This document shows positions 48,580-58,680 of a stretch of DNA of 64,000 bases, one piece after another. Source of the stretch: Deltaproteobacteria bacterium (lineage in GTDB: Bacteria > Myxococcota_A > UBA9160 > UBA6930). Numbering within the stretch: the stretch's first letter is position 1; every line of letters starts with the position of its first letter. A model generated the notes under the pieces. That model saw only the letters and a program-made list of their open reading frames with translations, had not been told where the DNA came from and searched no databases. The position numbers and the translations under genes are program-made. The stretch spans positions 62,001 to 126,000 of the forward strand of contig VGRF01000005.1 of assembly GCA_016875395.1 (NCBI GenBank). The letters are read 5' to 3'.

Positions 48580-50531
48580 TGGCGCACCTCGCGACCCCGA
48601 CCGGCGCCTCGCTCGAGGGGCGGCTGCGGCTCGCGGCGGCGGTCGTGGTGCTCGTGTTCGGTGGCTTCGCGATGCGCCTCTTCCACCTGCAGGTGGTGGA
48701 AGGCGAGGTGCTGCGCGAGCGCTCGCAGAAGAACTCGGTGCGCATCGTCGACCTCGACGCGCCGCGCGGCGAGGTGCTCGATCGCGAAGGGCGCGTCGTC
48801 GCGACGTGGCGTCCGTCGCGGGCGCTGCGCGTGATCCCCAACGATATCGCGAATCGAGAGCGCACCTTCGCCGCGCTCGCGGGCTTGATCGGCGCGAATG
48901 CCGCGGAGCTCGACGCGAGGGTCGGCCCGTCGACGGGCCTCGCGCGCTTCCGGCCCGTCACGCTGGTGGACGATCTCGACTGGGATCGCCTCGCGCGTGT
49001 CGAGTCGCACGGCTACGCGCTGCCCGGCGTCGAGACTTTCGAGCAATCGCGCCGCTTCTATCCGGGCGGACGGCTCGCGGCGCACTTGTTGGGAACGCTC
49101 GGCGAGATTCAGGCGCGCCAGCTCGAGAGCGCCGAGTACGCGAGCTATCGCCAAGGCGACGTGATCGGACAGACGGGGCTCGAGGCGAGGTTCGAGCCGC
49201 ATCTGCGCGGCGAGATCGGTAAGCGGCAGGTCGTGGTCGACGCCGCGGGCCGCGAGATCGAGCAGCTGCGCGAGTCGCCGCCGCAGCTCGGCGGGCGCGT
49301 CGTGCTGGCGCTCGACCGCGATCTCCAGGAGATCGCGGAGGCCGGCCTCGCGGAGCCCGCCGACGGCCAGCCGTATCGCATGGGCGCCGCAGTCGCGCTC
49401 GACGTGCGCACCGGCGACGTGCTCGCGATGGCGTCGTCGCCGACCTACGACCCCAACGTGTTCGCGACGCGCATTCAGAGCGACGTCTGGAGCGCGCTCA
49501 CGGGCGACGAGTGGAAGCCGCTGCGCAATCGCGCGGTGCAGAATCACTACCCGCCCGGCTCGGTGCACAAGGCGGTCATGGCGGCGGCCGCGCTCGCCGA
49601 GGGCGTCGCGGATCGCGGCACCCGCGTGTACTGCCCCGGTTATTACTACTTCGGTGGCAGGCGTTTCGGCTGCTGGAAGAAGGAAGGACACGGCAGCGTC
49701 GACGTCATCACGGCGCTGCAGCGCTCGTGCGACGTCTACTTCTACACCGTGGGCTCGCAGCTCGGGATCGATCGCATCGCGAAGCACGCCGCGGGGCTCG
49801 GGCTCGGGGTCGCGACCGGAGTCGATCTCCCGAACGAGTCGCGCGGGATCAATCCGAGCAGCGCGTGGAAGCTCGAGCGCTTCAAAGAGCGTTGGTACGC
49901 GGGCGAGACGATCTCGGCGTCGATCGGGCAGAGCTACAACGCCTACACCCCGATCCAGCTCGCCGTCTCGTACGCCGCGATCGCGAGCGGCGGGCGCGTG
50001 ATGAAGCCGCGCCTCGTGCTGCGGCTCGAAGATCGCGACGGGAAGACGGTGCGCGAGTTCGAGCCCGAGCAGCGCGGCACGTCGACCGTGTCGCAAGAAG
50101 TGCTCGCGATCGTGCGCGATGGCCTGACGGCGGTCGTCGAAGTTCCCGGCGGCACCGGCGGCCGCGCGCGCGTGCCGGGCGTTCGCGTCGCCGGAAAGAC
50201 CGGCACGGTGCAAGTCGTGAGCCTCGACAAGCTGCGCGGCCTCAAGGAGCTGCAGATCCCCGTGCGCTTCCGAGACCACGCCTGGTTCGCCGCCTTCGCG
50301 CCTGCGGACGATCCGCAGATTGCCGTGGCGGTGTTCGTCGAGCACGGCCTGCACGGCAGCAGCGCGGCGGCGCCGATCGCGCAGCGCATCATGGCCAAGT
50401 ACTTCCAGAAGAAGGGCATGAGCCCGCTCCCGGACGCGCCGAAGCCGCCGCCTGCGAATCCGCCGACGCGCACCGCGCAGCAGGTCGGGCCTAACAACAC
50501 GCCAGCCCCGGCGGCGGGGGAGGGCACGTGA
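48579..50531 (+). CDS. mrdA: Penicillin-binding protein 2, elongation transpeptidase
   Basis: A 650-residue class B PBP that cross-links peptidoglycan during elongation. N-terminal membrane anchor (LAAAVVVLVFGGFAMRLFHL), dimerisation domain (APRGEVLDREGRVVA), then the transpeptidase: S328-V-H-K (YPPGSVHKAVM), the SxN-type S-C-D (QRSCDVYFY) and KTG (GKTGTVQ, about 542). The C-terminus has a Pro-rich extension. Start and end overlap mreD and rodA. Inactivation by beta-lactams would be expected. Confidence 0.96.
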   Translation: MAHLATPTGASLEGRLRLAAAVVVLVFGGFAMRLFHLQVVEGEVLRERSQKNSVRIVDLDAPRGEVLDREGRVVATWRPSRALRVIPNDIANRERTFAALAGLIGANAAELDARVGPSTGLARFRPVTLVDDLDWDRLARVESHGYALPGVETFEQSRRFYPGGRLAAHLLGTLGEIQARQLESAEYASYRQGDVIGQTGLEARFEPHLRGEIGKRQVVVDAAGREIEQLRESPPQLGGRVVLALDRDLQEIAEAGLAEPADGQPYRMGAAVALDVRTGDVLAMASSPTYDPNVFATRIQSDVWSALTGDEWKPLRNRAVQNHYPPGSVHKAVMAAAALAEGVADRGTRVYCPGYYYFGGRRFGCWKKEGHGSVDVITALQRSCDVYFYTVGSQLGIDRIAKHAAGLGLGVATGVDLPNESRGINPSSAWKLERFKERWYAGETISASIGQSYNAYTPIQLAVSYAAIASGGRVMKPRLVLRLEDRDGKTVREFEPEQRGTSTVSQEVLAIVRDGLTAVVEVPGGTGGRARVPGVRVAGKTGTVQVVSLDKLRGLKELQIPVRFRDHAWFAAFAPADDPQIAVAVFVEHGLHGSSAAAPIAQRIMAKYFQKKGMSPLPDAPKPPPANPPTRTAQQVGPNNTPAPAAGEGT

Positions 50532-51646
50532 TCTCCATCGACCGCCGCTCGCTCCAGCACTTCGACTGGATGCTGCTCGCGCTGATCCTCCTCATCGTCG
50601 CGGTGGGCCTCGTGAACCTGTTCTCGACCACGCAGCCGCTGCCGCCGCCCGCGGTCGGCGTCGCGAGCGAGTTCAAGACGCAGCTCGCGGCCCTGATGCT
50701 CGGCCTCGTCGGGCTCGTCGTGATGGTCGCGATGGACTACCGGCGTCTCGAGCGCATCGCGCCGTTTCTCTATGCGCTCGTGCTGCTCGCGCTCGCGGCC
50801 ACGATCGCGTTCGGCACCGAGATCCGCGGCAACAAGTCGTGGCTGCGCATCGGGCCCGCGTCCGTTCAGCCCGCGGAGTTCGCGAAGCTCGGCCTGATCG
50901 TGATGATGGCGCGCTACTTCCACCGGCATCCGCCCGGCGAGATGCGGCGCCTGCTCGATCTCTTCCTACCGCTGCTGATCCTCGCGGTACCGGTGGGCCT
51001 CATCATCCTGCAGCGCGACACCGGCGTGGCGGTGCTCACGCTCGCCATCGGCGCGACGTACTTCTTGTTCGTGTCGCTGCCGTGGAAGACCTGGGCGCTG
51101 ATCGTCGCGCTCGCCGTCGCCGGCGCAGTGGGAGCCTGGAACGTCGCGCTGAAGCCGTATCAGCGAGAGCGCGTGCTCTCGTTCGTGAACGCGGGCAGCG
51201 GCGATTCGCTCGGCACCGATTATCAGGCGATTCAGTCGCGCATCACCGTCGGCTCGGGCGGCCTCACCGGCCAAGGTTGGCTCGAAGGCCCGCAGAATCG
51301 AGGCCAGTTCCTGCCCACCCAGCACTCGGACTTCGCGTTCTCCGTGATCGCCGAGGAGTGGGGCTTCGCCGGCAGTGCAACCGTGCTCGGCCTCTACGCG
51401 GTGCTCTTGCTGTGGGGCCTCGCGATCGCCGCGAACTCGAAGGACGGCTTCGGAGCGATGCTCGCGATCGGCGTCGTCTCGATGTTGTTGTGGCCCGCTC
51501 TCATCAACATCGCGATGGTCTTGGGCCTGGCTCCCGTGATCGGAGTGCCACTGCCCCTGATCTCGTACGGCGGATCCCAAATGCTGGCGAATTTGGTCGG
51601 GCTGGGGTTGCTACTGAGTGTGTCGATGCGGCGGTACATGTTCTGA
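50528..51646 (+). CDS. rodA: Peptidoglycan polymerase RodA (SEDS family)
   Basis: A 372-residue SEDS glycosyltransferase, partner of PBP2. About ten membrane helices; signature segments are RGNKSWLRIGPASVQPAEFAKLG, the LQRDTGVAVL loop, the LPTQHSDFAFSVIAEEWGF loop with the conserved acidic residues, and PLPLISYGGSQMLANLVGLG near the end. GTG at 50528 overlaps the mrdA stop. Last gene of the rod-shape operon. Confidence 0.96.
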   Translation: MISIDRRSLQHFDWMLLALILLIVAVGLVNLFSTTQPLPPPAVGVASEFKTQLAALMLGLVGLVVMVAMDYRRLERIAPFLYALVLLALAATIAFGTEIRGNKSWLRIGPASVQPAEFAKLGLIVMMARYFHRHPPGEMRRLLDLFLPLLILAVPVGLIILQRDTGVAVLTLAIGATYFLFVSLPWKTWALIVALAVAGAVGAWNVALKPYQRERVLSFVNAGSGDSLGTDYQAIQSRITVGSGGLTGQGWLEGPQNRGQFLPTQHSDFAFSVIAEEWGFAGSATVLGLYAVLLLWGLAIAANSKDGFGAMLAIGVVSMLLWPALINIAMVLGLAPVIGVPLPLISYGGSQMLANLVGLGLLLSVSMRRYMF

Positions 51647-51765
51647 CGCGATCGCACCGGGCCGCGAAGACACCGGACTCGTCGCACGCCGCAATGTGTG
51701 ACGCGCCGCAGCTAGCGGTGGACTGGTCTCGATGTGAGGTGTCTGCCAGTTGCGCGACCGCTCAC

Positions 51766-51804
51766 GCAAGCGAAGCGCGCAGCGGAGGCGGCGTCTTCGC
51801 CGCC
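51766..51804. terminator. Hairpin and dispersed repeat between rodA and trxA
   Basis: GCAAGCGAAGCGCGCAGCG (51766-51784), identical to 9455-9473, is followed by a perfect 7-bp hairpin GGCGGCG-TCTT-CGCCGCC (51787-51804). The pair lies between convergent rodA and trxA and may terminate both. Nearer to rodA, the stretch CGCGAAGACACCGG (51663) faintly recalls the conserved-loop hairpins but does not form a convincing stem. Confidence 0.5.
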
Positions 51805-51863
51805 GAAGCGAAGTAAACAAGGAAGAGCGCGGCCGTGCCGCGTAATGGCAGGAAGCCAGCGCA

Positions 51864-52187
51864 CTACAAGACTCGCTGGACCAGTTCCTCAAACGCTGAA
51901 CGCGGCCGCGCGCCGGTGATTTGGCCGACGACGGCGCCGTTCTTGAAGGCGAGGACGGTGGGGATGGCGCGGACGCCGTACTTGCCGGGAGTCGCGGGGT
52001 TCTCGTCGATGTTCATCTTCACGACCTTCAGCTTGCCGTCGTACTGCGCGGAGAGGTCTTTGACGATCGGCGCGATCGCGCGGCAGGGCGCGCACCACTC
52101 GGCCCAGAAGTCGATCACGGTGGGGATGCTCGACTTCAGTACCTCGGCTTCGAAGTTCGCGTCGGTCACGTCGATGATGCCTGCCAT
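51864..52187 (-). CDS. trxA: Thioredoxin
   Basis: A 107-residue thioredoxin with the redox motif W-C32-A-P-C35 (FWAEWCAPCRAIAP) and the cis-Pro segment VRAIPTVLAF. The active site reads CAPC rather than CGPC, a minor variant known in other bacterial thioredoxins. ATG at 52187 with GGAGAG upstream is preferred over a longer frame that lacks a start signal. General cytoplasmic disulfide reductant. Confidence 0.95.
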   Translation of the reverse strand: MAGIIDVTDANFEAEVLKSSIPTVIDFWAEWCAPCRAIAPIVKDLSAQYDGKLKVVKMNIDENPATPGKYGVRAIPTVLAFKNGAVVGQITGARPRSAFEELVQRVL

Positions 52188-52396
52188 CGCTGCGCTCTCC
52201 TGGGTGGGAATCGTGGTTGGCGGCGGAACGTGGCAGAGGATCGCCGCGCTCGCTCGCGAATTTGCGCAGCCGCGCGGCAAGTCGGGCGCAGCTCGCGCGC
52301 TTCGCGCGTAGCAGCGGGAGTTCGCGGCGGTTAGCTTGCGACATCTTCGATCTGCTCGATTTCGCTCGGCTTTTCGCCGCGTTCGGGGCTTCGCGC

Positions 52397-52954
52397 ATGA
52401 GCGTTCGCATCACGCTGAAGGAAGGCGACATCGCGAGCGAAACGGCCGACGCGATCGTGAACGCGGCCAACAGCGCGCTCGTGCTCGGCAGCGGCGTTGC
52501 GGGTGCGATTCGCGCGAAGGGCGGCCCCGAGATTCAAGCCGAGTGCGACCGCCGCGGCCCGATCGCAGTCGGCGAGGCGGCCGTAACAACTGCGGGGAAG
52601 CTCGCTGCGCGCTTCGTGATTCACGCCGCCACCATGCCGCCGGGCGGCGGCGCCACGGAAGCGAGCGTGCGCGCCGCCATGAAGAGCGCGCTCGCCCGCG
52701 CGCGCGAGCTCGGGCTGAAGACGATTGCGGTGCCCGCGCTCGGCGCCGGCGTCGCGGGCTTCTCGCTGCAGCGCTGCGCGGAGGTGCTGCTCGAGGAAGC
52801 GCGCGCGCACGCGGCGGGCGAAACCTCGCTCGAGGAGATCCGGTTCGTGCTGTTCGGCGAGCCGGCCTATCGCATGTTCGAGATGGTGAACGACGCGGGC
52901 CGCGTCGCGGACCAGCTCGCGAAGCTGCGCGCCCGCCCGCGCGCGACTCGCTAG
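52397..52954 (+). CDS. Macro domain protein (ADP-ribose/O-acetyl-ADP-ribose binding)
   Basis: A 185-residue protein with the macro fold: ITLKEGDIASETADAIVNAANSALVLGSGVAGAI (longest stretch shown in parts: DAIVNAANSALVLGSGVAG) matches the phosphate/ribose-binding loop 1, and PALGAGVAGFSLQRCAEVLL the second loop. Such proteins bind or hydrolyse ADP-ribose derivatives. ATG at 52397; no clear ribosome binding site. It lies 7 bases before the heme operon and may be its first gene. Confidence 0.88.
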   Translation: MSVRITLKEGDIASETADAIVNAANSALVLGSGVAGAIRAKGGPEIQAECDRRGPIAVGEAAVTTAGKLAARFVIHAATMPPGGGATEASVRAAMKSALARARELGLKTIAVPALGAGVAGFSLQRCAEVLLEEARAHAAGETSLEEIRFVLFGEPAYRMFEMVNDAGRVADQLAKLRARPRATR

Positions 52955-52961
52955 CCGCCAC

Positions 52962-53753
52962 ATGGCGACCGCGCTTCACGACGCCACCACGCTCGCGTAC
53001 TTGCTCGCGGCGGTCGCGGCGGTGCTCGGCCTCGCGCTGCGCCTTCGCGCCGCGCAGCGCGCCGGCGTGGCCCTGCTGGCGCTCGGCGCCGGGCTCCACG
53101 CCGCCGCGTTCTGGGGCATGCACGCGCTCTCGCCGACGCCGTCGCTCACCGAGGCGCCGCTCGCCGCGTCGCTGATGGCGTGGCTCGCGGTCGTCTCGTT
53201 CCTGCTCTTGTTGTTGCGCGTGCGCGGCCTCGCGCTCTCGGCGCTGGTCGCCCCCGGCGCGTTCCTCGGGGCGCTCGCCGGCGCGCTCTGGCTCCGCATT
53301 CGCACCGGCGCAGGCGAGGAGATGCATCCCGCACTCGCGCATCTGCACGTCGTGCTCGCGAGCGCGGGCTTCGGCTTGCTCGCGGTCGCGGGCGCTGCGG
53401 GTGCGCTCTATCTCGCGCATCACAAGAGCATCAAGGAGCACCGCGCAGCGCCGAACTCGGCGCTGCCGTCGCTCGAGTCGCTCGACCGCGCGAACGGCGC
53501 CGCGCTCGCGCTCGGCTTCACGCTGCTCTCGCTCGGCGTGCTCTCGGGCATGCTGTGGGTGCTCGAGAGCGAAGGGCGGCTCTGGCCCGGCGGCTTGCAC
53601 GCGAACGCGACGCTCGTGGCGTGGGTGATCTATGCGGTGATCACGCAGCTGCGGTTCTTCCGCCGGGAGAGCGCGCGCCGCGCCGCACTGCAGAGCGCGC
53701 TCGGCTTCGCGCTGCTCCTCGTCGTAGTGGTCGGCCTGCGGGTGCTGCCGTGA
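52962..53753 (+). CDS. CcsA/HemX-like cytochrome c assembly-family membrane protein
   Basis: A 263-residue protein with about eight transmembrane helices. Its histidines lie in family-typical positions (HPALAHLHVVLASAGFG and the later GLHANATLVAW). This family includes the cytochrome c synthase subunit CcsA and the HemX proteins encoded directly upstream of hemA, which reduce glutamyl-tRNA reductase levels. Position (stop overlapping the hemA start, GTGA) favours the HemX-like role. The substrate motif WxWD of true CcsA is not visible. Confidence 0.78.
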   Translation: MATALHDATTLAYLLAAVAAVLGLALRLRAAQRAGVALLALGAGLHAAAFWGMHALSPTPSLTEAPLAASLMAWLAVVSFLLLLLRVRGLALSALVAPGAFLGALAGALWLRIRTGAGEEMHPALAHLHVVLASAGFGLLAVAGAAGALYLAHHKSIKEHRAAPNSALPSLESLDRANGAALALGFTLLSLGVLSGMLWVLESEGRLWPGGLHANATLVAWVIYAVITQLRFFRRESARRAALQSALGFALLLVVVVGLRVLP

Positions 53754-55039
53754 ACTTGTTACTGCTCGGCCTCAGTCACCGCACCGCGCCGCTCGAGCTG
53801 CGCGAGCGCTACGCGGTCGACGACGCGCAGCCCGCGCTCGCGAAGCTCGTGCGCGCGGCCGAGATCGAGGAAGCGGTCGTGCTGTCGACCTGCAATCGCG
53901 TCGAGGTCCTCGTCGCGACGCGCGACCTCGACGCCGCGCGCGTGCGCCTGCGCGCGTTCTTCGAGCGCGAGCTCGCGCCCGACGAGGCGCCGCGCGCGCG
54001 TGAGCTCGAAGGCGCGCTCTACGAGCTGCACGACACGGCGGCGGTGAGGCATGCGTTCCGCGTCGCGTGCGCGGTCGACTCGCAGGTGGTCGGCGAGCCG
54101 CAGATCCTCGGGCAGGTGAAGGACGCCTACCGCGCGGCGGTCGCGAGCGGCGCGTGCGGGCCGATCCTCTCGCGCCTCTACCAGCGCGCGTTCGCGACCG
54201 CGAAGCGCGTGCGCAACGAGACGAAGATCTCGGAGCGCCCGATCTCGGTGGCGCGCGTCGCGGTGCAGCTCGCCGAGCAGATCTTCGAGTCGCTGCAGGA
54301 CAAGTCCGCGCTGCTGGTCGGCGCCGGCGAGATGATCGAGCTCGCGCTCGAGACGCTCGTGAAGAGCGGCCTCGCGCAGGTGCGCGTCGCGAACCGCACG
54401 CCCGCGCGCGCAGCTGCGCTCGCGACGCGCTTCGGCGCGAGCGCGCACGGCCTCGGCGAGCTGCCGCAGCTCCTCGCGGCGAGCGATGTCGTGCTCACCT
54501 GCATCGGCGGTCACGAGCCGATTCTCACCGCGTCGCACTTCTCGCTCGCACTGCACGAGCGCCGCGAGCGTCCGATCTTCGCCATCGACATCGGCGTACC
54601 GCGCAACATCGCGCCCGCGGCGAACGAGCTCGAAGGCGTTTACCTCTACGACCTCGACGACCTGCAGGGCGTCGCGCGCGCGAACGCCGAAGAGCGCCGC
54701 CGTGAAGTCGAGCACGCCGAGGCGATCGTTCTGGAGGAGCAGCAGCGCTTCGACGGCTGGCTCGGCGCGCTCGCGGCGGTGCCGACGATCCGCGCGCTCG
54801 TCGACCGCGGCGAGGCCGTGCGCGCGGCCGAGCTGGAGCGCGCGCTCGCGGGCCTGACGCTCGGCGAGCGCGAGCGCGAAGCGGTCGAAGCCGCGACGCG
54901 CGCGATCGTGAGCAAGCTGCTGCACGCGCCGCTCGCGAAGCTGCGCGCGGAGCAAGACCGCGAGGCGGGCCTCGCGCAGCTCGAAGCAGCGCGCGGGCTG
55001 TTCGGGCTCGATGACGCGAGCGAGGCGGAAGAGGAATGA
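53750..55039 (+). CDS. hemA: Glutamyl-tRNA reductase
   Basis: A 429-residue enzyme making glutamate-1-semialdehyde from glutamyl-tRNA, the first step of tetrapyrrole synthesis by the C5 route. The catalytic C48 lies in VVLSTCNRVEV, substrate-binding VVGEPQILGQVK follows, and the NADPH fold ALLVGAGEMIELALE begins near 185. A C-terminal dimerisation helix completes it. GTG at 53750 overlaps the preceding stop. The first N-terminal codons contain a TTGTTACTG word. Confidence 0.96.
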   Translation: MNLLLLGLSHRTAPLELRERYAVDDAQPALAKLVRAAEIEEAVVLSTCNRVEVLVATRDLDAARVRLRAFFERELAPDEAPRARELEGALYELHDTAAVRHAFRVACAVDSQVVGEPQILGQVKDAYRAAVASGACGPILSRLYQRAFATAKRVRNETKISERPISVARVAVQLAEQIFESLQDKSALLVGAGEMIELALETLVKSGLAQVRVANRTPARAAALATRFGASAHGLGELPQLLAASDVVLTCIGGHEPILTASHFSLALHERRERPIFAIDIGVPRNIAPAANELEGVYLYDLDDLQGVARANAEERRREVEHAEAIVLEEQQRFDGWLGALAAVPTIRALVDRGEAVRAAELERALAGLTLGEREREAVEAATRAIVSKLLHAPLAKLRAEQDREAGLAQLEAARGLFGLDDASEAEEE

Positions 55040-55968
55040 GCGCGCCGATTCGCATCGCCACGCGCGGCAGCGCGCTCGCGCTCGCGCAGGCGCGCATGGT
55101 CGGCGCCGCCGCGGAATCCGTAACAGGTCGCCCATTCGAGCTGCTCGTGCTCACGACCACCGGCGATCGCATCCAAGATCGCGCGCTCGCGGCGATCGGC
55201 GGCAAGGGGCTGTTCGTGAAGGAGATCCAGGAGGCGCTGCTCGACGGGCGCGCCGATCTCGCGGTGCACTCGGCGAAGGATCTGCCCTCGAAGACGCCCG
55301 ACTCGCTCACCTTCGCAGCGTTCCCGCGCCGCGCCGATCCGCGCGACGCGCTCGTGGCGCGTGACTCCGCGCTGCGCGTCGCGACGCTGCCGCGCGGCGC
55401 GCGCATCGGAACGGGCAGCGTGCGCCGCACGAGCCAGCTGCGCGCGCGGCGCCCCGATCTCGAGATCGTGCCCATCCGCGGCAACGTCGACACGCGCCTG
55501 CGCAAGCTCGACGAGCTGGCGCTGCACGGCGTGATCCTCGCGTGCGCGGGGCTCGAGCGATTGGGGCTCGGCGAGCGAATCCACGAGCGCATCGAGCCGG
55601 CCGACGTGTTGCCCGCGGTCGGACAGGGCACGCTCGCCCTCGAAGTGCGCGCGGACGATGCGCTCGTGGGCGATCTCGCCGACCTCGACCACCCGCAGAC
55701 GCGAGCGTGCCTTCACGCCGAGCGCGCCTTCCAAGCGGGGCTCGAAGGCGACTGCGCGGTGCCGATCGCCGCGTTCGCGGAGCTCGACAGCGTAGGGCGG
55801 CTGCGGCTGCGTGGGCTGGTCGCGAAGCCCGACGGCTCGCGCGTCGTGCGCGGCGAGATCGAGGCGAGCGCGAGCGATGCGATCCGCGCCGGCGATCAGC
55901 TCGCGCGCGAGCTGCGCGCGCGCGGCGGCGAGGAGATCCTCGCGGCGCTGCGCGGCTCGTCGCAATGA
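55036..55968 (+). CDS. hemC: Hydroxymethylbilane synthase (porphobilinogen deaminase)
   Basis: A 310-residue enzyme that polymerises four porphobilinogens. Signatures: IRIATRGSALALAQARMV, VHSAKDLPSKTPDS, GTGSVRRTSQLRARRPDLE (part) and the dipyrromethane-cofactor Cys C240 in LEGDCAVPIA. It overlaps hemA (ATGA) and the next gene (ATGA). Confidence 0.97.
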   Translation: MSAPIRIATRGSALALAQARMVGAAAESVTGRPFELLVLTTTGDRIQDRALAAIGGKGLFVKEIQEALLDGRADLAVHSAKDLPSKTPDSLTFAAFPRRADPRDALVARDSALRVATLPRGARIGTGSVRRTSQLRARRPDLEIVPIRGNVDTRLRKLDELALHGVILACAGLERLGLGERIHERIEPADVLPAVGQGTLALEVRADDALVGDLADLDHPQTRACLHAERAFQAGLEGDCAVPIAAFAELDSVGRLRLRGLVAKPDGSRVVRGEIEASASDAIRAGDQLARELRARGGEEILAALRGSSQ

Positions 55969-57491
55969 GCGGCAAGGTGACGCTCGTGGGGGCGGGCCCC
56001 GGCGCGCCTGACCTCATCACGGTGCGCGGCGAACGCGCGCTGCGCGAAGCCGATGCCGTCGTCTACGACGCGCTCGCCGCGGAGTCGCTGCTCGATCTCG
56101 CGCCCGAGCGCGCAGCTCGCATCGACGTCGGCCGCCGCGGCCACAGTGAGCCCGCGCGCACGCAGGAGGAGATCAGCGCGCTGCTCGTGAAGCTCGCGCG
56201 CGAGGGAAAGCGCGTCGTGCGCCTCAAGGGCGGCGACCCGTACGTGTTCGGGCGGGGTGGCGAGGAAGCTGCGGCCTGCCGCGCCGCCGGCGTGCCGTTC
56301 GAAGTCGTCCCGGGCATCACGTCCGCGATCGGCGCGCTCTCGCACGCGGGCATCCCCGTCACGGACCGCCGTCACTCCGCTTCGTTCGCCGTGGTCACGG
56401 GCCACAAGGATCCGGGCGCCGCCCGCGAGCACGTGCGCTTCGGCGAGCTCGCCCGCGCCGTCGACACGCTCGTGATCCTGATGGCGATGAAGAACCTCGA
56501 GGCGATCCTCGGCGAGGTGCTCGCGGGCGGGCGGGTGCCGGAGACGCCCGCGGCGTGCGTGATGCAGGGCGCGACCGGCGCGCAGCGCAGCGTGGTCGCG
56601 ACACTCGCGACGCTCGCGACGCGCGTGCGCGAAGCGGGCCTCGCCGCGCCAGCGGCGGTCGTGATCGGCGACGTCGTACGCCTCGCGCCCGAGCTCGCGT
56701 GGTTCGAGCGGCTGCCGCTGTTCGGGAAGCGCGTGCTGATCACACGGCAAGCGAGCCAGTCGGGTGAATGGCGCCGCGCGCTCGAAGCCGCGGGCGCCGT
56801 GCCCGTGCTCACTCCGATGATCCGCACCGCGCCGGTACGAGACGACGCGGCGCTAGCGCGTGTGTTCGGTGCGCTCGGGACCTACGACTGGCTCGTCGCC
56901 GCGAGCGCGAACGCGCTGCGCGAGCTCGGCGCCGCAGCGCGCGAGCGCGGCGCGGATCTCGCGAAGCTGCGCGCGCGCGTCGCGTGCGTGGGTGAGGCGA
57001 GCGCCGCGTCGGCCCGCGAGATCGGCCTGACACCTCTGCCCGCGAGCGGCGGCGACGCGGAGCGCCTACTCGCGTGGCTGCGCGCGAACCACGAATGGCG
57101 CGGGCGGCGCGTGCTCTTGCCTCGCGCCGCGCTCGCGAGCGAGGCGCTGCCCGCGGGCTTGCGAGCCGAAGGCGCGCTCGTCGACGAGCTCCCGCTCTAC
57201 CGCACCGAGGCCGCGCCCTTCGACCGCGACGCGCTCGTCGCGCGGCTCGCAGCGCGCGAGCTCGACGCGCTCGCGTTCGCGAGCCCGTCGGCGGTAAGGC
57301 ACTTCGCTGCTGGCGTCGGCGCCGATGGAGTCGCAGCCGCCCGCGCCTCCGCGATCGTCGCGATCGGAACGATCACCGCCGACGCGTTGCGCAGTGCGGG
57401 CTTCGCGCCGAACGTCGTGGCCGAGACGCCGAGCGCCGCGGGCCTCGTGAGCGCACTCGAAGCGCACTTCACCGTGGAGGGATCGCGATGA
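55965..57491 (+). CDS. cobA-hemD: Uroporphyrinogen-III C-methyltransferase / uroporphyrinogen-III synthase fusion
   Basis: A 508-residue fusion. Residues 1-245 are SUMT (CobA): [56 protein letters not shown]. Residues ~255-508 are Hem[21 protein letters not shown], the hinge and [14 protein letters not shown]. It both closes hydroxymethylbilane to uroporphyrinogen III and methylates it toward precorrin-2 (siroheme, B12), so the operon feeds heme and the methylated branch. HemD is weakly conserved but its place confirms it. Confidence 0.94.
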   Translation: MSGKVTLVGAGPGAPDLITVRGERALREADAVVYDALAAESLLDLAPERAARIDVGRRGHSEPARTQEEISALLVKLAREGKRVVRLKGGDPYVFGRGGEEAAACRAAGVPFEVVPGITSAIGALSHAGIPVTDRRHSASFAVVTGHKDPGAAREHVRFGELARAVDTLVILMAMKNLEAILGEVLAGGRVPETPAACVMQGATGAQRSVVATLATLATRVREAGLAAPAAVVIGDVVRLAPELAWFERLPLFGKRVLITRQASQSGEWRRALEAAGAVPVLTPMIRTAPVRDDAALARVFGALGTYDWLVAASANALRELGAAARERGADLAKLRARVACVGEASAASAREIGLTPLPASGGDAERLLAWLRANHEWRGRRVLLPRAALASEALPAGLRAEGALVDELPLYRTEAAPFDRDALVARLAARELDALAFASPSAVRHFAAGVGADGVAAARASAIVAIGTITADALRSAGFAPNVVAETPSAAGLVSALEAHFTVEGSR

Positions 57492-58462
57492 CGTTTCCGC
57501 GAACGCGCATGCGCCGCCTGCGCAGCAGCGAGGTGCTGCGACGCATGGTCCGCGAGACGAAGCTCTCGCGAGACGATCTCGTGCAGCCGCTGTTCGTCGT
57601 CGAAGGCAGCGGTGTGCGCGAGCCGATCTCTTCCATGCCCGGCCAGCACCGCTTCTCCGTGGACCAGCTCGTGCTCGAATGCAAGGAGCTCGCGGACCTG
57701 GGCGTGCCCGCGGTGATCCTGTTCGGCGTGCCCGACGAGAAGGACGCGCGCGGCTCGCAGGCCGATGCCGCGAGCGGCATCACGCAGCGCGCCGTCGCCG
57801 CGATCAAGGCGCAGGTGAGCGGGCTCGCGGTGATGACCGACGTGTGCCTGTGCGAGTACACCGACCACGGCCACTGCGGAATCGTCGATGGCGAACGCGT
57901 GCTGAACGATCCCTCGGTCGCCCGCCTCGCCGAGACCGCGCTCTCACACGCGCGCGCCGGCGCCGACATCGTCGCGCCCTCGGACATGATGGACGGCCGC
58001 GTCGCCGCGATCCGCACGCGCCTCGACGAGTGCGGCTTCGAGGACGTCGCGATCCTCGCCTACGCCGCGAAGTTCGCGAGCGCTTATTACGGGCCGTTCC
58101 GCGAGGCCGCCGAGAGCACGCCCGCGTTCGGCGACCGCCGCGCGTACCAGATGGATCCGCCGAACCGCCGCGAGGCGCTGCGCGAGATGCGCCTCGATCT
58201 CGAAGAAGGCGCCGACGCGCTGATGGTGAAACCCGCGACGCCGTACCTCGACGTGCTCGCCGACGCGCGCCGCGCGTTCGACGTGCCGCTCGCCGCGTAT
58301 CACGTGAGCGGCGAGTACGCGATGGTGAAGGCCGCAGCCGAACGCGGCTGGCTCGACGGCGAGCGCGCGATGCACGAAGCGCTCGTCGGCATCAAACGCG
58401 CGGGCGCGGACATGATCCTCACCTACGCCGCGAAGGAGTTCGCGCGCAAGCTGGGGGCGTGA
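57488..58462 (+). CDS. hemB: Delta-aminolevulinic acid dehydratase (porphobilinogen synthase)
   Basis: A 324-residue enzyme condensing two aminolevulinates. Schiff-base lysines K195 ([19 protein letters not shown]) and K248 ([15 protein letters not shown]) are present. The C120-x-C122-x7-C130 set ([13 protein letters not shown]) shows a zinc-dependent active site. It overlaps the CobA-HemD gene by 4 bases. hemL is not in this operon. Confidence 0.97.
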   Translation: MTFPRTRMRRLRSSEVLRRMVRETKLSRDDLVQPLFVVEGSGVREPISSMPGQHRFSVDQLVLECKELADLGVPAVILFGVPDEKDARGSQADAASGITQRAVAAIKAQVSGLAVMTDVCLCEYTDHGHCGIVDGERVLNDPSVARLAETALSHARAGADIVAPSDMMDGRVAAIRTRLDECGFEDVAILAYAAKFASAYYGPFREAAESTPAFGDRRAYQMDPPNRREALREMRLDLEEGADALMVKPATPYLDVLADARRAFDVPLAAYHVSGEYAMVKAAAERGWLDGERAMHEALVGIKRAGADMILTYAAKEFARKLGA

Positions 58463-58481
58463 CGCGCCGACAAGCCCGCCC

Positions 58482-58661
58482 ATGCCGAGCACGTACAAAG
58501 TGGTCGAAACGAGCGACGTCACGGACGCCTCGCTCGAGCAGATCCTGAACGACTGGACCGCGCAGGGCTGGCGCTTCGAGTCGCTCCACTTCGCGATGCG
58601 CGAGTCCTCGCGCCGGCCGTCGATGGCGTTCGTGATGTTCGTGCGGGAAGCGCGCGAGTAG
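58482..58661 (+). CDS. DUF4177-like small protein (59 aa)
   Basis: A 59-codon frame from ATG 58482 to TAG 58661, 19 bases after hemB. The sequence (MPSTYKVVETSDVTDASLEQ, then ILNDWTAQGWRFESLHFAM) has the pattern of DUF4177 proteins: a YKVVE strand, a helix ending LNxWxxxGW, then a strand. These small proteins occur beside many genes and have no known function. Probably co-transcribed with the heme genes. Confidence 0.7.
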   Translation: MPSTYKVVETSDVTDASLEQILNDWTAQGWRFESLHFAMRESSRRPSMAFVMFVREARE

Positions 58662-58680
58662 GCGCGGACCTCTCCGCTCG

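Noticed and set aside
48252-50354. Long minus-strand open frames opposite mrdA, groEL, dnaK and other genes
   Set aside because: They are antisense shadows caused by GC-rich third codon positions; the plus- or minus-strand partner has clear family motifs.
51655-51690. Third copy of the conserved-loop hairpin after rodA
   Set aside because: CGAAGAC is present, but the flanks do not form the 9-bp stem.
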